Source: Owenia fusiformis (lineage: Eukaryota; Annelida; Polychaeta; Sabellida; Oweniidae). Taken from it: 64,000 bases of DNA. Below are positions 49,546 through 62,553 of the stretch, piece after piece. Position numbers and translations under genes: made by a program. Position 1 is the stretch's first letter. The number at the start of each line of letters is the position of its first letter. The stretch spans positions 26,076,740 through 26,140,739 of the forward strand of contig CAIIXF020000009.1 of the NCBI GenBank assembly GCA_903813345.2, written 5' to 3'. Below the pieces are notes generated by a model. That model was not told where the DNA came from. It ran no database searches and saw nothing but the letters and a program-made list of their open reading frames with translations.

Positions 49546-51990
49546 TCATCTCAAATCTCAGGATGAAATATCAATATTGGCCCGCCACTATGACGTCACA
49601 TATTGCTCAGGTCAATATTTAGCAGTTCTGTCCGTATCATTGAATATATACCTGAGGTCTGTCATGAAAGACCGACGACAGTTCTACATTTTGTATGTAA
49701 CATACCTTTATTTCCATGACTACGTTATATTAATGATGTCACACGTCTGTGTGCAAGTGAAATTTGGAAGAATGAAACATGACGTCATAAGATTGTCATG
49801 GCAAAAAGTTTGGTGGCTATACAGGACAGGTATATATATATAGTCGACTTTCAGCTCCATTGACTTCAATAAAAATGCTTCGCTAGGTATGCAATACAGT
49901 AAAGTAAAGCCTTCTAAACAAGCACCCCTAGAACAGGCCCGGCAAGGTGGTAATAATAACAGCTATCTAATGACATAATGCTATTCTAAGCATGTTTAGG
50001 GAACTAATTATATAAAAAGCATCACCGACTTTTTCAAAGATTTGTGTGAGAAGCCCTCAAGAGAAAAGGTGGGAATTTTGACAAAATGAAAATTAAGCTG
50101 TCAGATTCCCCACCCTGAGGGCAACAATAGCTGGTCAAATACAATCTAAATTCCTGTCACCATGAATGTCCATTTAAAGTTCTTTTATCAGAGATGAAGT
50201 TCTATGTCAAAATCTTACCCCTGGACAATTACTGACTCTCACGCATGGGAGGTTTCCCACACACAAACCTTTAAATGGTGCAATAATATTGTTGTAACTC
50301 TTCCCATCATATCAGATGAGCTGATATTAAAGAATACGTCTCATATGTCAGAGCATGTTTCAAGTAAAACAGAAAAATGTGATGAGCTGAATGGTTTAAT
50401 TACCCTGCGTGCAGAGTCTAGTTAAACTACACGAAGCTCTCTTTTAAGAAGTGAAGTCAAACAAATGCAAAGGGTATGGTTTAATGGTATTTATCATCTA
50501 TTTATACTTACTTGCCAGATGAGGTTCCATATGGGAATATCTATTATAACACATGCTATTCAGATGTAATTTGCATCTCAATTTTAGGTAATGGCAATTA
50601 CAGATGTACTTTAACTTACTTTTCTAAAATATATAAAAATGAAACCTTTTCAAATGACAAAGTAATACTGGATATAATGTTTTATTAGACTTCTATTTTT
50701 CTATAATATGTAGAAGTATTAAAAGTAAATGAAGTTCTTATCTCCTTTAAAATCAAAAAGTATTGATATTTTCATGTGGCTACACTACCCTTTTATTTAA
50801 AGCAAAATGCAATGATTTCAGTTCACTTTTAGACTTGTATTTGTTATCTACTGAGGTTCTAGGCACATAACGTGCTGGAATATACAGTACTAGTGTATCT
50901 AGGGATTGGGATGGATAATTTCTGTATCTATCCCATTTTAGCGTAATCTTAGAAATACTGGCTGTATTCATTCTGGTCTTTACAATTTGTTTTAAAAGTG
51001 ATTTTGATATTGATTTAAAAAAAAAAGAGTCCCTGTGGTCCTTAGAAAAATATACATATTTCCCTTGGGATAAAACCTGTATCCAAAGCCTAGCCTCCCA
51101 GTACTTAACCTTAAGTTTATATATGCTCTTAATAAAAACATGCATTATAGTTTAAGCAAAATCTCTCTCGATATGGAAACCCTGGATAACTTAATATCTA
51201 GATAAGTGGAAAAAGCTATTAGATGTTATGTCATTTACTGGAATAACTTCGATATTATATCGGTATAAACATTGCAATTAACATGGTAGCATCATTGATT
51301 TTCTACCCTTCCCAAGACTCGACATTGTTTGCCCTCTTTAGATCAGAGATGCGGTGATTCTTTTATGTAACAATTGCACTTTGAAAAATCAGAAACCAAT
51401 GATATCATTTCAGAAACTTACGGCATCATTTCCTAGCAGCAATCATTATTTTCAAACTCCCTGATTAAAGGCCATGAGACTGTTAAAGTCAGAAACTAAA
51501 ATATAAGAACATTTGTTAAACTTGCTTGAGGGATTGTAGCTAGTTGATGGGGCCTTCAACTCTATTTTGGCTCGCAATGTTTCATAAGAGCTAGTAATTT
51601 ATGGGGATGATCTTTGAGAGCTTCTTCAGTGCCATTGTGCTTCCTTTCGTCTCTCTATTGAGTTCTTTTTTCTTGGAATTCCAGCTTCCTTGGTTACAGC
51701 TTAATACACTTAATGTTACCATATCAAAGAGATGCAATTATGAAACAAAGTAAATAAATAAAAGCACTTGAAAGATGCAATAGAGAAGCTCTCAAGTTGA
51801 AAGATTCTATGATGCTTCTGAAAACTGAATCAAGTGTTTACAGAGAGTAAGATATACAGAATGAAACTTGAGAAGAGAATGATTATTTCCAATACATTTA
51901 CTTTATAGATCATTTTCACAATATTTACCATTTTTTTAACAATGATGTCTATGAGAAGACTCCAATTCCAATATTCTTCAAGTGTGAAGT
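49546..51990. other. no gene recognised
   Basis: A 121-codon minus-strand frame at 50780-51145 and a 107-codon plus frame at 49520-49843 have no motif, splice or family support. No clear repeats. Confidence 0.45.
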
Positions 51991-52160
51991 AGTAAAACCT
52001 GTACATAGTGAACACCTTAATGGAGCCATTAGGCTATTGGTAGGTGTTCCCTACAGAGTGAGGATTTCAAACAGGAGTCAATGTAAAATATGTCTTGAAG
52101 TGATGTTCACTAAACACAGGTGTTCACTTGAGAGAGGTGTTCATTGAGATAGGTTTTACA
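51991..52160. mobile_element. CAGTAAAACC MITE copy, 170 bp
   Basis: Left AGTAAAACCTGTACATAGTG, right TGAGATAGGTTTTACA, with TGAACACC and GGTGTTCACT words inside in both orientations. Confidence 0.7.
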
Positions 52161-52457
52161 ATATACATGAGGGATTATTTTCAGGCCTACATACGGTTTG
52201 AGTTACTTAAATTGAAGCCAGGAAGTTATTCATCAATTTCGCAAGTAAGAATAAACACAAAATAAGCCCATCGATCAAGGCTATCAGTATATAATAAAAT
52301 GATTGCCTATAGCCTAACAAAGCCAACAAAAGAGAGCAAACTAAAACATGCTTTTCCCAGTCATCTTGACTGTTAATTAATGGTTGGTATTATATCTTGT
52401 ATAAGGAACTTCCGTTTTTTTCAATTTCTTTAGTTATACACACTATAATTTGCAGCA

Positions 52458-52641
52458 CAGTAAAACCTGTCTAATACGAACACCACCGGGACTGCCTAAA
52501 AGTGGTCAAAATAGCTGGTGTTCACATTTCGAGATTTCTTGAACAAAGGACTATTATTGAATCAAAATTGAGACTTGGAGAAAGTGTTCATATTGAGAGG
52601 TGTTTGAATTATAGAGGTGTTCAGATAAACAGGTTTTACTG
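52458..52641. mobile_element. CAGTAAAACC MITE copy, 184 bp, intact ends
   Basis: Starts CAGTAAAACCTGTCTAATAC and ends AAACAGGTTTTACTG. TA follows the right end; CA precedes the left end. Confidence 0.8.
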
Positions 52642-55600
52642 TACTTAGTCTATTAGAATGACTAGTAGTACATAGTTGCTAAATGGAAAGATAAGCTATC
52701 TAAAGGTAATTATGAAGAATGATAGAAACCTATTTAGCAAGCTGGCCTCGATGCAGTCAAGTGAGATTCTTTCTTAAAGCTGGAGTTGTATTTAATATAT
52801 CTGTGACAACTAAGGAGAGTGAAAATGTTCATCAACATTTAATATTAGCATTGAGATTTCCAAGGAGCATTCCAATGGGTTTATATTATAGTTATGTCAC
52901 CTTCGAGAGCTCCTTCAGATACACATCTTGACATTGTACATCAGAAAAATACCTTGAAAGTCTTCCTATTTGAAAGAGGGGTGATCTGAACATTGCAGCA
53001 TTTGCATTTTAGGGATGATGTCAAAACATGAACTTCTGGCATAAATGGCGTAAATGTGTACATTTTGTGGGGTGGGGTAAATTTCCATTTGGTTTTGTGA
53101 ATGCATTGATTTCATATATTCCCAAGGCTTAACCTTTTTCATACAGTGTAACCAGCAGCATTAGAGACCGCAGTCTTTGGCTAGTTTCATTTCATATTCA
53201 TACTGAAAAAATGTGATGCATATCAAAATGTGCAGCCAGACACAAATAAAAAATAAAAAATACAACGTTTTTTTTATTTTGATTGGATTAGGGGTTAAGT
53301 CAAAATGACATTATCAATAAATGTTGATTTAATGATCCAGTCTCATATTTACATAAATAACAAAAATACAATATTCACATTTAATAGATATTCAAAAATT
53401 TATTAACGCAATAGAATAAAGAATTGTATCACTTTCTGAATTTTACTGAATGTTTGTCTTTGAACAATTTAAATGTGGGATTTGTAAGTTAAACCCATGT
53501 GTGGATAAATGACCCCTGTCTATTTTATAGAGGAGATCATGGAAAACTAGAATTAGAAATTCCTTCTCTTTCTCATCCTTCAAGATTGGTCCTTCACTGC
53601 TTTCATAGCAGATGCAATGAATTACTCTTGGGCCAAGGATGTCTCTTTCTATCAGGAATACCCCTCTTCGAATGTAGAAGTACAGATAGATAGTTAAAAC
53701 ATAAGCTCTCTCATGGGCTTGCGAAAATTCCATTCTCTTTGATGATATTCCATCTTCCCCTAAGCATCAGATGAAGTACACACTGACCCTCTCTCTTTGT
53801 TTTGATGTCTCCCCCATGGCCCTGTTCTACTTCAGGATGAAAAACATGATGTTAATTTGAAATATGATACCAAATAGATGAAATGATTACACATGTGTAC
53901 TGCATTGTAGGTTGACTTTTTAATCTATTATCTGTGACATTTTACTTTTGACATTTTTTGTGACATTACTTTTTATCTTGTTTTGATTTGACATAATTGT
54001 TATTATACAATTGCAATTTAATTTTGCCATTTTTCACATTCAGATTACTTATCAAACAATTTAAGGCTTGATCCCCATGACATTTTTAGTGTTTGTTGGG
54101 TACTGACTCTATCTTAGACTTCTATAATAAAAACAGCCTAAAGAATACCAATATTATCTTTATGGTAAAAATATTTGAGTTCTTACCATATTATCATTTT
54201 CAAAATATATCTAACATATTCATAATCAAGATATGCAAGTTATAAAAATATTATATCTGAGTCATTCAATTATGTATTCCAGTCTATTGGCAAATTGGTA
54301 CATGGAAACCCAGTATAGATTCAGTACATTTCCACATGTTAAGGTAGATGTACACGATGGGAATTCTTTGTGTAATATCAATAATTGTAATAACTAATAA
54401 ATAATGAAATGGTTGATATTTTCAATGGTAGGCTAAGAAGACAAAGTGTAAAATCTTACAATATGTATTTTTTAATAATTATTAAAATTTTTCAACTTTT
54501 TGTGAAAGTTTGTAACTACCTTAAGGCATGGTATTATCTGATAGCATATATTTTATATGTCATGGGAGAAAAATAACTGTCAAGGATATAACATGCCCTA
54601 CATGGTTCACCAATATTATGATACACTCTGACATTATCTTCTACAGTGATAGATGCAGTTACATAATATACGGATGATCTGGTGATCAATAATTCCTAGA
54701 GGAACCACTAATCCTGAAAATCTGATAATTTTTCACGATAATTGTCAATAATTATTTTCTGAAATAGAAGAATAGGTTGTCATTGAAAGTAACTTATAAG
54801 AAAATGTCATGAAATATTATTTATGTTAAATTGATATATGTGAAACTATAGTGATTTTTTTAAAGTTCTCGCTCTTAAGAATTGCATGTACTTAAGTTTT
54901 TTTAGCTATGAATCTTACAATTTTTCTCCAATATGCTTAACTTGCCAACTTACTTGCCTTCTCTGCATATTGTTGTTTGCAGCTCAGTTAGATAAGGTGG
55001 CATCACCAATTTGAACTTTTGCAATAAAACACAATATATCGGTCATTACATGTTAAACTTTGGACTCCTTGTTACACAAATCGAATATTGTTAGCATCTA
55101 TTATCTAAAACTTACATTTTGCATCATGTTTTCTCAATAACCATTTGTCAGATTGACTCCATTTTCCATGCTACAGAATTCTAGCTGTTATAACCAATGT
55201 TCATTTTTGTAAGATATGTGACTGTATTTAAGTAATATAGCCATACAACCTCACACCAACTCCCTTTGTTTCCACATTATCTTCCAATATGGTTTGGAAA
55301 TGATAAGTGGGGGTGACATGATAAACTAATGTTGCAAGACATGGATCCACATGGTAAACGTTTTTATTATTGGAGATCACAAGTATTTTACTCTATTTTT
55401 GTGAAAAGGATGTTCCTTAATCCATACCTTCCTGCTGCTCTCTTTCTGGAGAAATTGATTGTATATTCTAAACCACAAACATTTTTTGAGCACTGAATAT
55501 TTGTGCTAAAATTCCCCTTTATTGGCACAAATTATTTTTCCTTAAGGATGGTGCCTAATTATCAACAGTTGTAGAAAAACAAAGTTAATTGTGTTTTGGT

Positions 55601-56982
55601 TTGACCCCCTCATCTAAGAATAACTCTTTTCGTTAAAGAAATCATAATTTACTTCTCCCCACTGTCGAATCGGACACTATCTCCTTCCCAGTTAGTATAT
55701 ATCTTTCCCAATTCAAATTTACTTTAGCAAGTTTGACAGTAAGTCTTGACCTCATTAGATTAATAAGATTTAATTTATCGATTCCCAGTTGAGAAAATGT
55801 CAGTTAACATCCTTTACAGTTCCAAATTCAATTACCAAACATGTAACTCCAAAATAACATCATAACAGTGAAAAATGATACTCGCAAATGCTATTGAGAT
55901 GATTACATCTCCAGTAATTAACAGTCGAGAAGTAGCAGATAAAATACTCCAACTATCATAGAAATCATTGCAAGAAAGTCGTCACAAGTTCACATTGAAG
56001 AAGAGTGGCATCCAAATTGGTAAATCAATATTGACTAAAGAAGTTTGAATTGTGTTACGATCAGTTGAATCCAGAGCTCATTCATGCTGTGCTTCTATTT
56101 TCTGGAATTCTATTTTTATGATTGGATCGCACGTCAGTATAGTTTTTCGCAGAATCTCATGCAGTTTCAGTTAAAAGAATTGTGTCATTTTTTGTAGAAT
56201 CATGTGACATAAAAAGTAGTTGACATATAATTTACAAGGAAAATGCACATTTGAGCTGCATGTAATTCTATAACATGAAAGAATAGGTTTAGATCAATAG
56301 TAATTTGGCTTCATTCTGAAAGAGGATTTGTTAGAGTTAAGTATAGATGATTTATAAATTATAAGTTAATTTGATAGCTAATGAATTTGAGCTATTTATG
56401 ATAAAAAAAGGCATGTAAAGGATGTAATTGTGTTGTATTTATAAGCAGTGCTTTAATAATCATAGTGTTCAATAAAAGATTCAGTTTGGCAATTATAGTT
56501 ATTGGAGATGTATGTATAGGGAAGTTACGTAAACAGCTGATGAATTTGGTGCGGAAATGATAATATGACATAATAATACAGAGGAACTAATCTGAAATCA
56601 ATCCTCTTGATTGACCCGTCACTTTTAACCAATAAGAATCTAAGAGTGTGCGGCAAATATTGGGGAAAAGCTGTGAATTTATGTTTGGGAGAAGTTGGAA
56701 TTAGCTGAGGGTGCTATAACTTTACACGGAGGATTATATGGAGTTTATATAGGATTTGCTGGCAATACAGTGAGATTATGATATGCATAGATATAGTGTC
56801 TAAAAGGGATTTAAATGAGAAGACAGATTGATCTGACAATATGAGTCGCCAGAATCACATGCTTTACAGGTAAGTTTACCATCATCTTTATGAATAATTC
56901 AAGCACAAAGCTGAATATTGGAATTCACTCATGGTCAAGCTCATTTTATATTCTTGCATCAAACCCATGATTTGCCCTTATA
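52642..56982. other. no gene recognised; one possible exon
   Basis: AT-rich. At 56842-56870 ATGAGTCGCCAGAATCACAT GCTTTACAG is followed by a consensus donor gtaagt, so it could be a first coding exon of a gene to the right. It is only about ten codons long and no partner exon was found. Confidence 0.35.
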
Positions 56983-57105
56983 ATGTCACCACCAGAAGTG
57001 GTGACATTTTGTTATAGTCTCCAACCTTTTGTGGACAGTGTTTGGTGGGAGGGATATGTAACAAATGGCAGGTAGTGACAATTTGCATGTTAATGCCTTG
57101 TTCTC
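56983..57105 (+). repeat. family A repeat copy
   Basis: TAATGTCACCACCAGAAGTG GTGACAT at the left, AACAAATGGCAGGTAGTGAC and TGCATGTTAATGCCTTG at the right. Confidence 0.8.
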
Positions 57106-57320
57106 AATCTAAGATAAGGGAAAGGTTGGGAAAAAGAAGTCGAGGGGTTGAGAAGACTTTTTAAGGATGGAATCTTGTAGAATTGAAAATTATACCATGA
57201 TACATAGAATAAATATGTATTTTATTGATGAATAAATCAGGGAAATTCAAACTTAGTTCATGCATGGGCTTTTAATATCTATTGAATGCCCATGGTTCAT
57301 TGATGAAAATGAAACTTCTT

Positions 57321-57442
57321 CATGTCACCATCTAAAGTGATCACATATTGTTATAGTCTCCATTTTTGTGATGGTGGTCGGTGTCTCACATACAACCTCT
57401 GTAACAAATGGCCGGTGGTGACATTTTGCATCTAATGCCTTG
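57321..57442 (+). repeat. family A repeat copy, 215 bp after the previous one
   Basis: CATGTCACCATCTAAAGTGA and AACAAATGGCCGGTGGTGAC, in the same orientation as the copy at 56983. Confidence 0.75.
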
Positions 57443-57825
57443 TATTGTTTGAAAATGTAGCGATCCTGATATATATTGATATATATATATATAGATTCTT
57501 CTTACTGCACTTGTGTTGGAGAGATGGGCATAATTCAAAAGAAGACTTAGATATATCACATAAAAATTATGGTATAAAGTAACTCATATGTAAATGCCTT
57601 TCAATGTTACATTTGGGGGCTTCTAAATGAAAAAGCAATCTTAGATTACAAGCTTTCTATTAATTACCTCTGCCCTTTGTTGCAGACCTTGAAATTTAAT
57701 TGAGGCAGAGAATAGATCATTAGATAGAATTGAAGACCTGACGTTCATGTTATAATGGGGACTTCAAATGAATTAACATGGTTCAGTGCACTTAACTAGG
57801 CCTAGGCTTTATAACACTTAGAGTG

Positions 57826-58002
57826 TTCTCCGCAGAATTTTTTCTAAAGTGGGTGCAAAATTCTCAATTACAAAATTCAGACCAAAATTGGTAAATGTGC
57901 CAATTTTTCATGATTTTTCTCATTTTCAAATGGATGCAAATAGATTTTCAGGTAGATGCAAACCTGTTTTTAAAATCTCGGGTGGGTGCTGCATCACTGA
58001 AT
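57826..58002. repeat. family B repeat, reverse copy
   Basis: GTGGGTGCAAAATTCTCAAT and TTTCAGGTAGATGCAAACC and TCGGGTGGGTGCTGCATCA are reverse-complement forms of the GCACCCAC words. Confidence 0.65.
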
Positions 58003-58465
58003 AATTTCGCAAATTGAAATAAAGAAACCATAATGACTCAAAAAATAAACCATCTACACTTCTCTTGATTTTTTTTGTTTTGGATGCAGTTGCTATAAGA
58101 TCACCATCAGCTAGCCATGCTATATTTTGCATTTTACAAATGTAATAACATCAAAGTTTTGAAACTGAGTGGATCTCAATGATCTCTAATGCATGTTTTT
58201 GTTTGCATATGCAATGTACTGTATTTTATTCGCAATAATATCAAAGCATCATACATTAATCTATGTGCAATTACTGAGTTGTTATGACTATCAAATCCAT
58301 TAAGATCTAGGTTAATTAGGCAGATTTTTTGATGATAATTATTTCTGTTATTTTTTTTTTACTCTTGCAATAGAAAATTTCAAAATTATTCTGGGTAGCA
58401 TTGCAACTCTCAATTCCTTTCTGCCATGCCAACCCACCACCATTTTGTTAACTGTACATGTACAT

Positions 58466-59366
58466 TAGGGGTCCCACGATACATTATGAAACGATACGAT
58501 ACGTATCTCGATACTCAGGTCACGATACGAGCAACGATACGATACATCATACATAATAGTGTAGTTGAACCGGGGGGGAGGGGGGTGCAACACTGACGTA
58601 GCCGAGGTCGATCGTTGAAAGTCTATCACTTGCTTTGACATTTGATTCAGATGCAGCATAAAAACTATAGTCAACTGTCAAGCCTACCTGATGTATAGTA
58701 GTCAGCTATGCATATTTTGCAATTTTTTTGAAGTCCGGCTGTGCTTTCCTTTTACTGAGGAATGTCCCAAAGCACTACAGAAGATTTTCTATTGGGGGAC
58801 ATTAGGATATCACAACTACCCATGTTTGATGCTTACACGGCCATAATTCTATCAATTGTGTTCAAAACTTTCAAAAAGTTTCAATTTCTAACCTCTGGTC
58901 AACATTAATACTCCAAACGTAAAAATTGTTCGGTTTTTATTAGAGTTATCAATATTAGTAGGCAGTTTTTTTAACGCTTTCTATCCAATAAAAAGTTCAA
59001 AGATTATATTTATTCATACTAAATTGTCAAAAAGTATATAGAATTATAAAACAAAGTACGTTGATATACGAAGACATAGAAGACATTAGTTATTTGTTCG
59101 CATTTTGACTGTTAATCAACTAAGCATTCTGTTTGCATTTATACAGCATTTTTGGCGTGTCATGTCCAGTGAGAAACCAAACAAAAAATATATAAACAAT
59201 TTCTCAAAAAAGTCAAATATTCAGTAGATTTCGGCAAAATATGATGGATTTCAGGTATGTAAATAATGTTTTTGGTGTACCGATATTTGAGTCTTCGTAT
59301 CGATACGCTCGTATCGTCACCAAACGAGCCGATGCATCGATATATCGATGAATCGCGGGACCCCTA
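58466..59366. mobile_element. 901-bp non-autonomous hAT element with perfect 8-bp target duplication
   Basis: Left end TAGGGGTCCCACGATACA, right end TCGCGGGACCCCTA. ATGTACAT flanks it exactly (58458-58465 and 59367-59374). Sub-terminal ACGATACGATACG and CGTATCGATACGCTCGTATC words face each other. The layout matches hAT elements, and the TAGGGGT...CGATAC ends resemble hAT families known from fish. No transposase. Confidence 0.88.
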
Positions 59367-59374
59367 ATGTACAT

Positions 59375-60947
59375 GCTGTACATGCTTTAGGTAGGTGAAG
59401 AGGATATGATGGTCTTTTTCTATTTCCTTTCTTTTAACATATATAACACATACCATGGGCATAGCGCCCTGTACGCTGGGTACTCACAGGCGTACCAGAT
59501 GGTTGCAAATTCGCTCCAAATACAACCAAATTTCAAAATTTTCCTGGGGGAGAACCCCCAGACCTCCCCTGAATGCTCGTTTTTTGATTAACAGCTCTTG
59601 TTCCTGTGGTGTGGCGTACTACTTAGAAAAATAGCGCTACGCCCATGCATACTGTAATTTCTAAATGTAATGGGTATCAGAATGAGTGAGATAATTATAC
59701 TGCCTGGAGGTTCATTTTGTGTGAGGATGGGAATCTTAATGTAGGAAGGTATTGTAATAAGTGAAGTTACTTATTATTGATCCTGTCCCTAGCCTCTCTG
59801 AGCTTACTCGGATTTAGAATGAAATAACTTTTGATTTTCTTTTAGAAGATACCCTGAAGTGTAGGAATCCATAAGTTATTTTTTCAGGTTTGGGTAAAAT
59901 CAATTTTTAAGGCAGGTTATAGTGGCGCCATCTAGTGATTTTAAAGTTGCAGGGTGATAATCTTAATTAATTTTTTTTTCAGCCAAACCTAATTTCATAT
60001 TTATTTTTTTGCTGTTTCCTTAGAGACTACTTCCTAAACTATGCATTTGAATTTTTAGGTGATCCTGGAAGGTCATTTGATGGGTCATTTTGCCTCAAAT
60101 ATACAGAAGCGCCACCTATAATCAAGGGTCTACCTTATAAAGTTTATTATTCTGAGGCTGTTATGGTAGATAAAATTGTTATTATTGGTGTAATAATTAG
60201 AACCATAAAGGGGACATATGATGCAGTATCAAATTAATATATGTGGGACATGGGAACTTAGAAAAAATTTTTTTTGTAAAAGTGGAAGAAATTTGACAAA
60301 ATATCAGTTTTTACATATTACCAAATACATATGCTTTTTTATTTCTAAGGTAAACCTAACATGATGTAACAAGTAGAAAAATATATATTTAGACAAGTTA
60401 AGCTTATGGTTGACAATTACGGTTATTAATGAATACATTATAGACAGAATGAAACCATGCATAAAAGGCGCCATCTATAGAAAATATATTTTTCTATAAG
60501 TTTCATTTGTTTGTAAATCATGTATGATTTTTGAAGGCAAAGTAAGAAACATAGAGAACAATGACAAAATTGAAAGCAAAATGCGCTTTTAGCCTCCCCA
60601 AGTCTTCCTGACCATTTCAAATATTGTACCTCCTAATAGATACATGCTATTTTATGAAATAATATACCGGTAACCATATTTCAGATTCAAAGTATATATA
60701 TCCACAGCAAAACACTTGAACGTATTAACAGAAATACCTCTATTTTTTAATAAAGAATGCACTGCTTTGAATTTCTAGAAAATAGATGTGATTACGAATA
60801 TGACATAAATATTTTTGAAAACTGCTCCCTGATCTGATTCTACCTAAATTCCAATTCATTGTAAAATAAGAGACTAGAAAACAACTGTTACATTCAATTT
60901 GTTTTGTGATATTTGATTAAAACAGTTCATTTTATCAGCATAAAACA
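59375..60947. other. no gene seen; three GCGCCA(T/C)CTA words
   Basis: GTGGCGCCATCTAGTGATT near 59930, AGCGCCACCTATAATC near 60108 and AGGCGCCATCTATAG near 60467 are spaced through otherwise AT-rich sequence. The first is close to the core of the CTCF consensus. No exon recognised. Confidence 0.45.
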
Positions 60948-61607
60948 TTAATTAAGCATTGCCTCCAAAAGTTCACTCTCTTTTAAAAAGGGATTTTTAC
61001 ATTTATTTGTTTGTAAACTTGTGCATTTGCAGAATGATATGCAGTGTTGCCCACTCTGTTTGCATCCACATGATGCCTGGCTGCAAGTTTTGCATGTACA
61101 TTGCTTTATCAAATCTTCAGGCCAAATCCTTATGTCCTGCTTTGGGATAAGAGAATCATTTGTGGGGTCCTTAATGTAGCCATATTGTAGGGGATCAAGT
61201 GTTACAGCTTCTTCATCTAGAACATGCTGGACTTGATATGTGGCTAAGTGAGCTCGTTTTATGTGGTCTGTTAGTAGGTGTGATGTGGGTGGCAATGAGC
61301 TTATTTGAGCTGATTTTGAGTGATGGTACATCCAGTTCCTAAATTTATTCATGGTCATACATTTTGACCCAGATTTCAAAACTTGTACAAGAAACACTTC
61401 AGCTTTACTGCAATTTTCATCACTTAGGTTCTCCCCAAAGGTTGCTAAACCTTGAATGTATTCTGGTTTTACTTTCAATGCTGCAGGTTTTGTACCAACT
61501 TTACTTGTAACATCTGAACCAGTAAGGAAGTGAATTGCAGGTAAAGCTTTGCTTATATTCTCATCAACTCTCAGTGCTAATGTATGCATAGGAAGATATC
61601 TTCTTAA
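60948..61607 (-). CDS. C-terminal part of an uncharacterised metazoan protein with FEN/XPG-like and cysteine-rich motifs
   Basis: Open from just after a stop at 61608 to the stop at 60948. The opening residues RRYLPMHTLALRVDENISKA precede the first ATG at 61589 and look coding, so this is a downstream exon rather than a gene start. Then ALPAIHFLTGSDVTSKVGTK followed by PAALK; this matches a large uncharacterised invertebrate family with an 'LHALTGCDTTS..G..K' block. The GSD-x-T-x(4)-G-x-K pattern resembles the metal-binding and H2TH turn of FEN1/XPG nucleases (inference). Near the C-terminus about 35 residues hold nine cysteines (CTCKTC, CGCKQSG, CISFCKC), probably a zinc-binding cluster. No simple splice to 62554 keeps the frame. 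Confidence 0.6.
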   Translation of the reverse strand, partial: LRRYLPMHTLALRVDENISKALPAIHFLTGSDVTSKVGTKPAALKVKPEYIQGLATFGENLSDENCSKAEVFLVQVLKSGSKCMTMNKFRNWMYHHSKSAQISSLPPTSHLLTDHIKRAHLATYQVQHVLDEEAVTLDPLQYGYIKDPTNDSLIPKQDIRIWPEDLIKQCTCKTCSQASCGCKQSGQHCISFCKCTSLQTNKCKNPFLKESELLEAMLN

Positions 61608-61686
61608 TTATGGGAGCAGTTTTATGAACTTTATGGAATAAATTTTTCTAATTTTACAAGAATTCAATTTATAGAGGTTGTTCTTT

Positions 61687-61974
61687 ATGATAGAAATTTT
61701 GATCCAATCCTCGATAGAGTCACATGTTATTTTTTAAATAAACAAGAAAATTCAGTTAGAAAATCCAGAAAATTTTCACAAAATGTTCTCACTGAATTTT
61801 CTAGTTTTTTTATATATTTTATCAAAAAAAATCTTCTCTTAACAGTGTTTCCTAGGTACATTAGTGCACTCTTTGTGCAAAACTGAAAGATGAAGACAAT
61901 TTTGGGAAGGCGTGATTGATATCTAAAAATTAACATGTGACTCTATGGAGGATTGCATCAAAATTTTTATCATA
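61687..61974. mobile_element. ~290-bp MITE between the two halves of the locus
   Basis: ATGATAGAAATTTTGATCCA and GAGTCACATGTTATTTTT at the left face AACATGTGACTCTATGGAGG and AAAATTTTTATCATA at the right, an inverted pair of about 50 bp. Confidence 0.75.
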
Positions 61975-61992
61975 CAGAATTACCTTAACATA

Positions 61993-62519
61993 CAGGGTGT
62001 CAAATAAGTCCCGTCCCCCCCTCTACAGTTAAAACCAAGATATATGGTATCAAGTGTGATATATCATTGGATAGATTGTCCAAAGTTACGTTGATTGGCA
62101 TATAGCTGAAACCTGTCAATCAATGTTACAAATTGCTACATTGTATCAATTGAGGTGACCATAGACCTAAAACATGGCAATTTTACATATTTTAGGCAGG
62201 ATTTTTAGAATCGGGCATCAGAAGTCAAAGGAACCCAAAATGTCAACATTTTGTGTTTGGCTGTAAATTCAACCAATTTCTGGATAGGGTTATGTGTGTA
62301 GAAAATAGAGGGGTGAGGATAGTGATAGTGATAGTGAAAACTCTTTAACTATAAAGGATACTATCAAAATATAGATAAATTTCATCCAAAATACTTGAGA
62401 GTTGGTGAGTTAACGTAACTTTGGATGATCTTTCCAATGGTATATCACACTAGGTACCATCTATTAAGGTCTTGGCTGTAGAGGGGGGGGGGGGGGGACG
62501 GGACTTATTTGACACACTG
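61993..62519. mobile_element. 527-bp MITE with CAGGGTGTCAAATAAGTCCC ends
   Basis: The left end CAGGGTGTCAAATAAGTCCC recurs inverted at the right end (GGGACTTATTTGACACACTG), and the arms extend through the C/G-run and words such as AAAGTTACGTT / AACGTAACTTT. No clean target duplication was seen. Confidence 0.82.
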
Positions 62520-62553
62520 AATAAGTACTTTTAAATTATAAATGATTAATTAC

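Noticed and set aside
49520-49843. 107-codon plus-strand frame
   Set aside because: It starts in the arm of a palindromic MITE and has no family similarity.
50780-51145. 121-codon minus-strand frame rich in Lys and Tyr
   Set aside because: Composition follows the local AT-rich sequence; no family recognised.
56842-56870. Short ATG exon with consensus donor
   Set aside because: Only about ten codons and no second exon found, so it is mentioned but not called.
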